Assembly (NCBI RefSeq): GCF_047722505.1
Contig: NZ_CP159814.1
Location: 496,001 to 560,000 of the forward strand
Source of the DNA: Pelagibacter sp047722505
GTDB taxonomy: Bacteria > Pseudomonadota > Alphaproteobacteria > Pelagibacterales > Pelagibacteraceae
Length of the DNA: 64,000 bases
Direction of reading: 5' to 3'
The position numbers were made by a program, and so were the translations under genes. The stretch's first letter is position 1; each line of letters opens with the position of its first letter. This document shows, piece by piece, positions 33,226-42,226 of this stretch. The notes beneath the pieces were generated by a model. That model was not told the DNA's origin. It worked only from the letters and a program-made list of their open reading frames with translations, and searched no databases.

Positions 33226-34454
33226 TCTCTGCATTAGAAAAAGAAATTACACTTAGATATCTAAAAACCAGAAAAAAAGACGGTTTTTTAAATATAATTT
33301 CTATTTTTTCATTTATCGGAATTAGCTTAGGAGTTGCAGTGTTAATTATTGTGATGTCCGTTATGAATGGCTTTAGAACCGAGTTAATTAATAAGATTGT
33401 AGGATTTAATGCTCATGTTACCGTTAAGCCATATGAGAGCCCTATTAGTCTAGAACAATTAAATAATAAAAATTTAAAATTAATTTCAGAAGAATTAATA
33501 CTTAGTAATACTGGTGAGGCAATTGTCATTAGCAAAGACTACACTAAAGGCCTAATTTTAAGAGGTTACAGTAGTGAAAACTTTCTAAAACTTGATGTTG
33601 TAAAAAAAGGAAACTTAATTGGAAAATCAAGTCAATTAGCAAAGAATTCGATATCAATAGGTAAAGAATTAAGTTTTAATTTAGATCTTAGTGTGGGTGA
33701 TAAAGTTTCAATTATGTCTCCAGCAGGCATAGAAACGATTATAGGAAGCCTACCTAGACAAGAAACTTTTATTATTAGTTCAATCTTTGATAGTGGTTTA
33801 GCTGATTTTGATGCAAACATTGCTTTCATAAATTTAGACACATTAGAAAACTTTTTTAATCTTAAAAAAGAAAAGCGTAACCTAGAAATTTACTTGAATA
33901 ACCCATCTAATATTGAAGAAGAAAAAAATAAAATTCAAAAAATATTCAAAAATGAATTTGTATATAGTTGGGCTGATATGAATAGTTCATTGTTTTCCGC
34001 ATTAAAGGTTGAAAGAAATGTAATGTTTATAATCTTATCTTTAATTATTATAGTAGCTGCTTTTAATATTATTTCTGGGCTTACAATTCTGGTTAAAAAT
34101 AAAACAAGAGATATAGCTATACTAAAGTCTATTGGTGTCTTAAATAAATCCATTGTTAAGATATTTTTTCTTGTCGGAGTTATTATTGGAACTACAGCAA
34201 CATTCTTTGGAATTTTTTTAGGTGTAGTGTTCTCACTGTATATAGAAAACTTGAGAGAGTTTTTAAGCAATACATTTAATATTAGTTTGTTTCCTGAGGA
34301 GATTTATTTTTTAAGTACAATGCCTTCAGAAATCAACCCGACTTCAATTTTTATTATTTCTCTTTGTTCGATCTTTGTAACAATTATTGTTTCAATTTTT
34401 CCTGCAATAAAAGCTTCAAAATTAGATCCAGTTAAAGGACTTAAGTATGAATAA
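33222..34454 (+). CDS. lolC: lipoprotein-releasing ABC transporter permease (LolC/LolE family)
   Basis: Inner-membrane permease that extracts lipoproteins for transfer to LolA. The 410-residue protein has the N-terminal helix (IISIFSFIGISLGVAVLIIVMSVMNGFR), a periplasmic MacB-like domain, and three C-terminal FtsX helices with the coupling region VKNKTRDIAILKSIGV. It probably uses a TTG start at 33222 overlapping the proS stop; no ATG lies upstream of the first helix. A single permease gene, so a homodimer is implied (inference), as in organisms with LolF-type permeases. Confidence 0.9.
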   Translation: MISALEKEITLRYLKTRKKDGFLNIISIFSFIGISLGVAVLIIVMSVMNGFRTELINKIVGFNAHVTVKPYESPISLEQLNNKNLKLISEELILSNTGEAIVISKDYTKGLILRGYSSENFLKLDVVKKGNLIGKSSQLAKNSISIGKELSFNLDLSVGDKVSIMSPAGIETIIGSLPRQETFIISSIFDSGLADFDANIAFINLDTLENFFNLKKEKRNLEIYLNNPSNIEEEKNKIQKIFKNEFVYSWADMNSSLFSALKVERNVMFIILSLIIIVAAFNIISGLTILVKNKTRDIAILKSIGVLNKSIVKIFFLVGVIIGTTATFFGIFLGVVFSLYIENLREFLSNTFNISLFPEEIYFLSTMPSEINPTSIFIISLCSIFVTIIVSIFPAIKASKLDPVKGLKYE

Positions 34455-35133
34455 TTTAATATCACTAAAGAACATATCAAAATCTTTTTCTAACAATCGA
34501 AAAATAAATGTTTTAAAAAAAATCAATTATTCTTTTGTAAAAGGTAAGATTTATTCTCTAGTTGGTCCATCTGGATCGGGAAAATCTACATTACTAAATG
34601 TTTTGTCACTAATAGATAAACCAACCACTGGCTCTTTGTTAATTGGTAATACACCAATAAACTTTAACGATAATTCAAAAAATGACAAAATTAGATCAAA
34701 TAAAATTGGTATTATCTATCAACAAAATAATTTACTTCCAGATTTTACTGCATTAGAAAATGTTTATTTAGCCAGTCTAGCTTTAACTAATGACAAAAAG
34801 AATTCAATCAATCGAGCTAAAAAAATTATAAAAACAATGGGTCTTTCATCACGTGAGTCACATTTTCCTTCAGAATTATCAGGGGGTGAAATGCAAAGAA
34901 TTGCAATGGCTAGAGCACTTATTAATGAACCTGAAATTATATTAGCAGACGAGCCTACTGGCAGTCTAGATCACACTACGGCCAAAGAGGTTTTTAATGT
35001 TTTGTATAATTTGAAAAAGAAAAATAGATTAATAATCTATGCAACTCACAATAGATTTTTTGCAAATATGGCTGATTGCAAATTAGAAATGATTGATGGT
35101 AATATGAGAACTATCAATGCCAGAATTAAATAA
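34447..35133 (+). CDS. lolD: lipoprotein-releasing ABC transporter ATP-binding protein
   Basis: ATPase partner of the LolC/E permease. The 228-residue protein has Walker A GPSGSGKS at residues 40-47, a Q-loop in IIYQQNNLLPDFTALEN, the ABC signature LSGGEMQRIAMARAL, Walker B IILADEPTGSLD and the switch His in YATHN. Overlaps the permease gene by 8 bp and dnaE by 17 bp. Confidence 0.94.
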   Translation: MNNLISLKNISKSFSNNRKINVLKKINYSFVKGKIYSLVGPSGSGKSTLLNVLSLIDKPTTGSLLIGNTPINFNDNSKNDKIRSNKIGIIYQQNNLLPDFTALENVYLASLALTNDKKNSINRAKKIIKTMGLSSRESHFPSELSGGEMQRIAMARALINEPEIILADEPTGSLDHTTAKEVFNVLYNLKKKNRLIIYATHNRFFANMADCKLEMIDGNMRTINARIK

Positions 35134-38100
35134 TCAAAATTTTAATCACTTAAAAATTCACACACAGTACTCAATCTGTGAAGGAGCTATTAAAATTGAT
35201 AATTTAAAAGATTTTTGTAAAGAAAAAAAAATACCTTGTTTGGGTCTTTCAGACACATCTAATTTATGTGGTGCATTGGAGTTTGCTGAAAACATTTCTA
35301 AGGTTGGTACACAACCAATTATTGGCACTCAAATTTATTTTAGATTTGAAGATACGATAGGACTATTACCCCTGATAGCTCTTAACGAAAATGGATATAA
35401 GAAAATTATAGAACTCTCCTCAAAATCTTACCTTGAAAATGATGCTTTATCAGACCCTCATTTAGATATTAAGGAACTTTTAATTGATATGGAGGGTGTG
35501 TCCTTACTTTCTGGAACTATTCAAGGTTTATTCGGTAAATTATTTGAAAAAGGTCGTTTAGACGAAATATCAAAACTATATAAGAGTTTATCATCAAAAT
35601 TTAATGATAATTTTTATTTAGAAATCCAAAGGCACGGTGATCAAAATGAAATTGCTTTTGAAAAATTCAACTTAGAACAATCTTTAAAAGTTAAAATACC
35701 AATTATTGCTACTAATGAAGTTTATTATTTAACACCTGACATGCACGAAGCTCATGATGCGTTAACTTGCATTGGTTCTAAAACTTATGTTAATGAAAAG
35801 AATAGAATTAAATATAGTAACCAGCATTATTTTAAATCGAATGAAGAAATGTCAAAACTATTTTCTGATCTTCCGGAAGCTTTAGAAAATAACTTCAATT
35901 TGCCATTTAAATGTAATTTTAGACCACAATTTTCCAAACCTGTACTTCCAAATATTAGTTCTGAAAAAGGAGGTAGTGCTGATGAAATACTTAAAAAAGA
36001 TTCATTAGACGGATTGAAAGAAAAATTTCTCAAAGTTTTTAAAATTGAAGAAAATAACTTAGAATCTGATGATAAATTTTTAAAATATAAAGACAGACTA
36101 GATCATGAGTTAAAGATCATAATTGAAATGAAATATCCTAGTTATTTCTTGATTGTATCAGACTACATTAAATGGGCCAAGAGTAATGATATCCCGGTAG
36201 GACCGGGTAGAGGTTCTGGAGCAGGCTCACTTGTTGCTTGGTGTCTGTCCATTACAGATGTTGATCCAATTAAATTTAATTTAATATTTGAAAGATTTTT
36301 AAATCCTGACCGTGTGTCAATGCCTGACTTTGATATAGATTTTTGTGAGGAAAAAAGAGATCTTGTTTTTAAATATTTAACTACAAAATATAAAGATAGT
36401 GTTGCCCATATAATTACATTTGGAAAATTAAAAGCAAGAATGGTTATTAGAGATGTTGGTAGAGTATTAGGTTTACCTTATGGTTTTGTTGATAGTATTT
36501 CAAAAATGATACCTTTTGATCCTTCCAGACCTCAAAGCTTAATTGAATGTATTAATAGCGAACCAAGACTTCAAAAATTAGTTAATGAAGATCCACGTGT
36601 AAAAAAATTAACTGATCTTTCTTTGAAATTAGAAGGTTTGAATAGAAATGTAGCAACTCATGCAGCAGGTGTTGTAATAGCTGATAGAAAATTAACAGAA
36701 GTTGTGCCTTTATATAAAGATGCATCTGCAGATTTATTATTACCTTCTACACAATTTGATATGTACTCAGCAGAAAATGCTGGCTTAATTAAGTTTGATT
36801 TTTTAGGATTAAAAACTTTAACGGTAATTAATAGAACGCAAAAGTTGATTAATAAAAAAGTTAAAGATTTTAAAATTGAAGATATTGACTTTGATGATCA
36901 AAAAGTTTTTGAACTTTTGTCTTCTGGTAATACCGTTGGATTATTCCAGGTTGAGAGCGCTGGTATGCGTGAAGCATTATTACAGATGAAACCCAATCAT
37001 ATTGAGGATATTATTGCACTAGTGGCTCTTTATCGCCCAGGACCCATGAGTAACATTCCTGTGTACAATGATTGTAAACATGGAAGACAAACGCCTGATT
37101 ACTTGCATCCATTACTTGAGGATATTTTAAAACCTACATATGGGGTAATTATTTATCAAGAACAGGTTATGCAAATTGCACAAAAACTCTCAGGTTTTAC
37201 CGCAGGTGAAGCTGATATTTTAAGAAGAGCTATGGGTAAAAAAAAAAGAGCTGAACTAGAAAAGCAGAAACAAGGATTTATTGCTGGTGCTCTTAAAAAT
37301 GGAATTAGCAAAGATGTTGCAGCAAGCATATTTCTTAAAATAGAACCATTTGCCGAATATGGGTTTAATAAAAGTCACGCAGCTGCTTATGCTATAATTT
37401 CTTATCAAACAGCATTTTTAAAAACTTATTATCCTAAAGAGTTTTTTGTTGCATCCATGACAATGGATATTTCAAACCAAAATAAATTAGGTGAATTTTA
37501 CGAAGAGCTTAAAAGAATTAACATTAAAGTTATACGACCTGATATTAATAAGTGCTTTGCAGACTTTCAATTTGATGAAAATAATTTTTATTATGCACTT
37601 GGCGGAATTAAAAGTGTTGGTTATGCGGCAATTTCAAACGTTGTTAAAGAAAGAAGAGAAAATGGTGAATTTAAATCTATAAATGATTTTTTAAATAGAG
37701 TTAACCCTAAAGATATTAATAAGCTCCAATTAGAAGGTTTAGTTAAAGCAGGAACTTTTGACAATATAGACATCAATAGACAGGCATTATTTAATTCAAT
37801 TCCAAATTTTATTTTAAAGACAAAAAATATTTATGAAAATAAAGCAGCAAATCAAATTGATCTTTTTGGTTCCGATGAAGAACAAGATAATGAAATAGTT
37901 CTTAATATTGAAGATTGGAAATTTGAAGATCGATTATCAAGAGAATTTGAAGCTATTGGTTTCTTTATATCCGACCATCCTCTAAATCAATTCAAAGAAA
38001 TTTTTGATGATTATAAAATAGTTGATTATACAAAATTTAATCTAGACGATAATATAAAAGATGCAAATATTGCAGCTACACTTTTAAAGATCACTGAAAG

Positions 38101-38533
38101 AAAAACTGCAAAAGGTAATTCGTATGGTGTTATTAAGTTCACTGATTTAACTAGTGTTTTTGAGCTCTTTATTTTTTCTGATATATTGGAGTTAAATAGA
38201 GAGGTTTTAGTGGAGGGTAGTTCTTTAATTATAACCTTGATCAAAACCATTTCCAAAGATGAGAACAAATCTAAAAGAATAAATGTTCAAAAAATAGCCT
38301 CTCTTAAAGATCTCTTTAATAAACCTGTTAATGAAATTGTGTTTAATATTAAATCAATTAAAGATATCGATAAAATATCTGATTTAGTGGATGAAGAGGG
38401 GACAACTGAGATAAAAATAAATATCACCTACGAAAACAATGAGATTAGCTTTAAACTAAAAAACAAGCGTTTTATTGATAGGAAAACCATTAATATCTTA
38501 AAAAACAATGATATTTTAACAACTATTCATTAA
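35117..38533 (+). CDS. dnaE: DNA polymerase III alpha subunit
   Basis: Replicative polymerase catalytic subunit. The 1138-residue protein has an N-terminal PHP domain (about residues 8-280, with HLKIHTQYSICEGAIKIDNL), the polymerase active site PDFDIDF with Asp404, Asp406 and Asp408, VGPGRGSGAGSLVAWCL before it, and a C-terminal OB-fold region. Slightly shorter than the Escherichia coli protein. It overlaps lolD by 17 bp, so it is translated from the same transcript at least in part. The dnaE stop is followed by the rpsB leader. Confidence 0.97.
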   Translation: MPELNNQNFNHLKIHTQYSICEGAIKIDNLKDFCKEKKIPCLGLSDTSNLCGALEFAENISKVGTQPIIGTQIYFRFEDTIGLLPLIALNENGYKKIIELSSKSYLENDALSDPHLDIKELLIDMEGVSLLSGTIQGLFGKLFEKGRLDEISKLYKSLSSKFNDNFYLEIQRHGDQNEIAFEKFNLEQSLKVKIPIIATNEVYYLTPDMHEAHDALTCIGSKTYVNEKNRIKYSNQHYFKSNEEMSKLFSDLPEALENNFNLPFKCNFRPQFSKPVLPNISSEKGGSADEILKKDSLDGLKEKFLKVFKIEENNLESDDKFLKYKDRLDHELKIIIEMKYPSYFLIVSDYIKWAKSNDIPVGPGRGSGAGSLVAWCLSITDVDPIKFNLIFERFLNPDRVSMPDFDIDFCEEKRDLVFKYLTTKYKDSVAHIITFGKLKARMVIRDVGRVLGLPYGFVDSISKMIPFDPSRPQSLIECINSEPRLQKLVNEDPRVKKLTDLSLKLEGLNRNVATHAAGVVIADRKLTEVVPLYKDASADLLLPSTQFDMYSAENAGLIKFDFLGLKTLTVINRTQKLINKKVKDFKIEDIDFDDQKVFELLSSGNTVGLFQVESAGMREALLQMKPNHIEDIIALVALYRPGPMSNIPVYNDCKHGRQTPDYLHPLLEDILKPTYGVIIYQEQVMQIAQKLSGFTAGEADILRRAMGKKKRAELEKQKQGFIAGALKNGISKDVAASIFLKIEPFAEYGFNKSHAAAYAIISYQTAFLKTYYPKEFFVASMTMDISNQNKLGEFYEELKRINIKVIRPDINKCFADFQFDENNFYYALGGIKSVGYAAISNVVKERRENGEFKSINDFLNRVNPKDINKLQLEGLVKAGTFDNIDINRQALFNSIPNFILKTKNIYENKAANQIDLFGSDEEQDNEIVLNIEDWKFEDRLSREFEAIGFFISDHPLNQFKEIFDDYKIVDYTKFNLDDNIKDANIAATLLKITERKTAKGNSYGVIKFTDLTSVFELFIFSDILELNREVLVEGSSLIITLIKTISKDENKSKRINVQKIASLKDLFNKPVNEIVFNIKSIKDIDKISDLVDEEGTTEIKINITYENNEISFKLKNKRFIDRKTINILKNNDILTTIH

Positions 38534-38590
38534 AAAAGACTTGTTTGTTGTATAAATAATTTGTAAGTAACTCTTAAATTAAATTAACAC

Positions 38591-38662
38591 GCACACAGTT
38601 TGTGGTTTTATACCTCCGGTCCTTAAATGGAAATTACTGTGGTGGCTTAACCGGGAATAAAT
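38591..38662 (+). promoter_or_regulatory. rpsB leader: candidate structured autoregulatory RNA with a pseudoknot
   Basis: The 129-bp spacer before rpsB holds a short stretch richer in G+C than its surroundings. CACAGT at 38594-38599 pairs with ACTGTG at 38636-38641, and CCGGT at 38616-38620 pairs with ACCGG at 38650-38654. The order of the arms (A, B, A', B') makes an H-type pseudoknot, and a small hairpin TCC/GGA can form around 38620-38631. The last arm ends 8 bases before the ATG at 38663, where it would cover the ribosome-binding site. Cis-regulatory RNAs before rpsB have been described in Candidatus Pelagibacter ubique and marine metagenomes, so this is probably a member of that class; S2 binding is inference. 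Confidence 0.75.
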
Positions 38663-39484
38663 ATGAAAATACCGAGTCTAACTATCCAACAATTATTAGA
38701 AGCAGGCGTTCATTTAGGTCATAAGACCTTAAGATGGAACCCAAAAATGAAAAGATACATTTTTGGAAAAAGAGATTCAATTCACATTATTGATCTAACA
38801 CAAACATTAGAATTAACAAATGTAGCTTTGGAAAAAGTTTATAATACGATTTCCAATAACGGCAAAATTCTTTTTGTGTCTACAAAAAAACAAGCATCTG
38901 AAGCAATTGCTGAAGTTGCAAAAGAAACAGGACAATACTTTGTAAACTACAGGTGGTTAGGTGGAATGTTAACTAACTGGGGAACAATCTCAGGATCAAT
39001 TAAAAAAATGAAAAAATATGAGGCTGATCTTGTTGCTGAAAATAGAGGCTTTACAAAAAAAGAACTATTAAAGATGAGTGTCAAAAAAGATAAATTAGAA
39101 AGAGCACTAGGTGGAATTGCAGAAATGAAAAAAGTTCCAGACTTAGTTTTCATTATTGATACTAATTATGAATCTTTAGCTATTGCTGAAGCATCTAAAT
39201 TAGGTATTCCAATTTGTGCTATACTTGACAGTAATTCTAATCCTGATGGTATTGATTATCCAATTCCAGGTAACGATGATGCTAGAAGAGCGATTGATCT
39301 ATACTGTAATTTAGTAAAAGAAACTATTGAAAATGCAAAAAAAGCAGCTCCATCTAAATCTGAAGAAAAACCTGATGTCGGTGAAACAAAAGCAAAAGAA
39401 GCTTCTTCAAAAACTATTCAAGAGATCGACAGAGAGAAGTTAGATGCTAAATTTTCAAAAAAAGATAAAGAAAAGTTAAATTAA
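38663..39484 (+). CDS. rpsB: 30S ribosomal protein S2
   Basis: Small-subunit ribosomal protein. In the 273-residue product the N-terminal LLEAGVHLGHKTLRWNPKMKRYIFGKRDSIHIIDL and the segment YRWLGGMLTNWGTI are family signatures. A charged tail from about residue 228 (PSKSEEKPDVGETKAKEASS to the end) exceeds the Escherichia coli length. Expression is probably controlled through the upstream RNA leader. tsf starts 1 bp after the stop. Confidence 0.97.
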   Translation: MKIPSLTIQQLLEAGVHLGHKTLRWNPKMKRYIFGKRDSIHIIDLTQTLELTNVALEKVYNTISNNGKILFVSTKKQASEAIAEVAKETGQYFVNYRWLGGMLTNWGTISGSIKKMKKYEADLVAENRGFTKKELLKMSVKKDKLERALGGIAEMKKVPDLVFIIDTNYESLAIAEASKLGIPICAILDSNSNPDGIDYPIPGNDDARRAIDLYCNLVKETIENAKKAAPSKSEEKPDVGETKAKEASSKTIQEIDREKLDAKFSKKDKEKLN

Positions 39485-39485
39485 T

Positions 39486-40337
39486 ATGAGTGATTTAGAA
39501 AAAGTAAAACAATTACGTGAAGCAACTGGTGCTGGATTTAAAGATTGTAACTTGGCAGTTAAAGAATCCGGTGGTGACCTTGATAAAGCGGTTGAGATTT
39601 TAAGAGTTAAAGGAATTTCTAAAGCTTCAAAAAAAATGTCAAGAGATGCTAAAGAAGGTGTTATTGCAACCTCTGGAGATGAAAGCAAAATATCTGTTAT
39701 TGAAATTAACTGTGAGACAGATTTTGTTGCTAAGAATGATGATTTTGTATCATTTGCAAAAGAATTAAGTGAATTGAATAATCAAAATTCGTCTGATTTA
39801 GAAAAGCTAAATAAATCAAAAATGGGAAATGGTGAAACGGTTGAAGATAGTCTAGTAGCATTAATTGCAAAAATGGGTGAAAAAATAACAGTTGGTAAAG
39901 CTAAGACATTTAACCAATCAGGTTCTAAAAATTTTAATTATTTGCATACTGTAGTTAAAGATAATTTATCTAAATTATCAGTTATAGCTTCACTTGAGAC
40001 TTCAGATGAGAGTGATAACGTTAAAGCTTTTGGTAAACAGCTTTCAATGCACATTGCAGCATCAAACCCTTTGGCGTTAAGTTCTGATTTGATTGATAAA
40101 GATCTACTCCAAAAGGAACAAGATCTTCTCACAGAAGAGTTAAAAAGTTCTGGTAAGCCTGAAGAAATTGTACAAAAAATTAGCTTAGGCAAAATGAATA
40201 AATTTAAAGAAGAAAATGCTTTATTAACACAAGCCTGGGTTATGGAGCCAAAAAAAAAAGTGCAAGATATTGTAAAAGAACTTAATATACCGGACTTAAA
40301 GATTAATGATTTTTTTAGAATTAAAATAGGTGAATAA
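39486..40337 (+). CDS. tsf: elongation factor Ts
   Basis: Nucleotide exchange factor for EF-Tu. The 283-residue protein opens with the N-terminal domain KQLREATGAGFKDCNLAVKESGGDLDKAVEILR (about residues 8-40), followed by the core with INCETDFVAKND. Full family length. The next gene is frr rather than the usual pyrH; only the stop and start codons separate them. Confidence 0.97.
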   Translation: MSDLEKVKQLREATGAGFKDCNLAVKESGGDLDKAVEILRVKGISKASKKMSRDAKEGVIATSGDESKISVIEINCETDFVAKNDDFVSFAKELSELNNQNSSDLEKLNKSKMGNGETVEDSLVALIAKMGEKITVGKAKTFNQSGSKNFNYLHTVVKDNLSKLSVIASLETSDESDNVKAFGKQLSMHIAASNPLALSSDLIDKDLLQKEQDLLTEELKSSGKPEEIVQKISLGKMNKFKEENALLTQAWVMEPKKKVQDIVKELNIPDLKINDFFRIKIGE

Positions 40338-40889
40338 ATGTTTAATAACAAAACATACTGTCAGAAGATGGATAAAACCATTGAGGTTTTTCAAAAAGAA
40401 TTAACCTCATTAAGAACTGGAAGGGCAAATGCTTCAATGCTAGACCTTGTTAAAGTCGATGTTTATGGTCAAGCGATGCCATTAAACCAAGTTTCAAGTA
40501 TCACAACTCCTGATGCCAGAACAATCAATGTTCAGGTATGGGACCTTAACAACGTTCCACTTGTAGATACTGCTATCAAAAAATCAGAATTAGGCTTAAA
40601 CCCTCAAATTGATGGTCAATTAATTAGGTTACCTGTCCCAGATTTAAATGAGGAGAGAAGAACAGAGATTAAAAAATTAATTAAATCTATGGGTGAAAAG
40701 TGTAAAATCTCAATTAGAAATATTAGAAGAGAAGCTAATGTTGATTTAAAAAGTTTAGTTAAAGAAAAAGAAATCAGTGAAGATGATGAAAAAATAAATG
40801 AAAAAATAGTCCAAACATTTACTGATGAGCATATTAAAACTATAGATACTAAAGTTGAAGCCAAAGAAAAAGAAATAATGACAATATGA
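40338..40889 (+). CDS. frr: ribosome recycling factor
   Basis: Splits post-termination ribosomes together with EF-G. The 183-residue protein has the typical ELTSLRTGRANASMLDLVKVDVYG and the late LPVPDLNEERRTEIKKLIKSMGEKCKISIRNIRREAN. The start directly follows the tsf TAA; the end overlaps uppS by 4 bp (ATGA). Confidence 0.96.
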   Translation: MFNNKTYCQKMDKTIEVFQKELTSLRTGRANASMLDLVKVDVYGQAMPLNQVSSITTPDARTINVQVWDLNNVPLVDTAIKKSELGLNPQIDGQLIRLPVPDLNEERRTEIKKLIKSMGEKCKISIRNIRREANVDLKSLVKEKEISEDDEKINEKIVQTFTDEHIKTIDTKVEAKEKEIMTI

Positions 40890-41566
40890 ACCCAGTTAAA
40901 CATGTTGCCATCATTATGGATGGAAACGGCAGATGGGGCATTAAACACAAACAATCAAGAAATGCAGGTCATAGAGCTGGTTTAAACTCAGTTGAGGATA
41001 TTATCAAAGTGTGCTTAAAAAAAGAAATTAAATACTTAACACTCTACACATTTTCTACTGAAAATTGGAAGAGACCAAAAAAAGAAATAAATTTTTTATT
41101 TAATTTATTGGAAAAATTTTTGATTAACAAAATAGATAATTTAATTAAAAAGAATATTAAATTAAGATTTATTGGTGAAATTAATAAATTACCATCTAAA
41201 TTAAAAATTCTTATTAAAGCTTCAGAAAAACAAACATCAAAAAACTCAGATTTACAAATTAATATTGCACTTAATTATGGCTCAAAAAGTGAGCTAATTA
41301 ATTGTATAAAAATTATTAATAAAAAGAAAATAAAATTAACTGAAAAAAGTATTAATAAAAATCTGTTTACTAAATATATTCCAGATCCAGATATTTTGAT
41401 AAGAACTGGCAACACCAAAAGATTAAGTAATTTTATGCTTTGGCAAATAGCCTATGCGGAAATTTTTTTTGAAAAAAAACTTTGGCCTGATTTTAATGCA
41501 AATGACTTTAGAAAAATTTTAGATAAGTTCAAATTGATAAAAAGAAATTTTGGATCGATACAATGA
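40886..41566 (+). CDS. uppS: undecaprenyl diphosphate synthase
   Basis: Cis-prenyltransferase that makes the C55 lipid carrier for peptidoglycan and other glycans. The 226-residue protein starts with HVAIIMDGNGRWG, containing the catalytic Asp, then has HRAGLNSVEDI, TLYTFSTENWKRP and, near the end, DPDILIRTGNTKRLSNFMLWQIAYAE. Next to cdsA (4 bp overlap), as usual. Confidence 0.95.
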   Translation: MNPVKHVAIIMDGNGRWGIKHKQSRNAGHRAGLNSVEDIIKVCLKKEIKYLTLYTFSTENWKRPKKEINFLFNLLEKFLINKIDNLIKKNIKLRFIGEINKLPSKLKILIKASEKQTSKNSDLQINIALNYGSKSELINCIKIINKKKIKLTEKSINKNLFTKYIPDPDILIRTGNTKRLSNFMLWQIAYAEIFFEKKLWPDFNANDFRKILDKFKLIKRNFGSIQ

Positions 41567-42225
41567 ACAGTGAATTACAAAAAAGAACATTTACATCTAT
41601 AGTATTAATTTTTTTATTAACACTCATGTATCTCTATTCCTTTATTATGATCACAGCATTAATTGTTATTGCTATAATTATATGGGTTGAATTTTATGCC
41701 CTAATATCAAAAATAATTAAAAAAAATAAATTTAAAGATAAATTCTTAAGATTCTTTTATAAAGCAATCTCATTATTATACCTATCGTTAATAGTATTTC
41801 TTATTTTTACTATTGAATCCTTTTATCCAAATCAAAAAATATATCTTTTATATGTGATCTTGGTAGCTATATTATCTGACATTGGTGGACTTATTATCGG
41901 TAAAACTTTCAAAGGAAAAAAACTTACAAAAATTAGTCCTAACAAAACAATTTCAGGATCAGTTGGTTCATTTTTATTTTCAATAATTCTAATTCCATTT
42001 TTTTATAAAAACCTAATAGAATTTAATTTTTTAATAATGTTTATTATTACTCTAACAATTTCATTCATTTCACAAGCAGGAGACTTGTTTATCTCTTATA
42101 TGAAGCGTAAAGCAAAAGTTAAAGACACAAGTGATATGTTGCCTGGTCATGGTGGTTTTTTAGATAGAGTTGATGGAATAATTTTTGCTATACCAATAGG
42201 TTTAATATTATTTAATTTTTTTTAA
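41563..42225 (+). CDS. cdsA: phosphatidate cytidylyltransferase
   Basis: Makes CDP-diacylglycerol for phospholipid synthesis. The 220-residue protein has several membrane helices and the family C-terminal signature with KRKAKVKDTSDMLPGHGGFLDRVDGIIFAIP. It is shorter than the roughly 270-residue enzymes of many bacteria, with fewer N-terminal helices; the catalytic end is intact. Followed by dxr after 1 bp. Confidence 0.92.
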   Translation: MNSELQKRTFTSIVLIFLLTLMYLYSFIMITALIVIAIIIWVEFYALISKIIKKNKFKDKFLRFFYKAISLLYLSLIVFLIFTIESFYPNQKIYLLYVILVAILSDIGGLIIGKTFKGKKLTKISPNKTISGSVGSFLFSIILIPFFYKNLIEFNFLIMFIITLTISFISQAGDLFISYMKRKAKVKDTSDMLPGHGGFLDRVDGIIFAIPIGLILFNFF

Positions 42226-42226
42226 A

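Noticed and set aside
38545..38575. TATAAA box before the rpsB leader as a promoter
   Set aside because: A -10-like match is present, but I could not find a -35 at normal spacing; several alternatives were equally weak.
39938..40351. 137-codon minus-strand frame inside tsf
   Set aside because: A shadow of a conserved gene; the low-complexity Ser/Leu/Phe-rich product is typical of the reverse complement of Lys/Glu-rich coding sequence.
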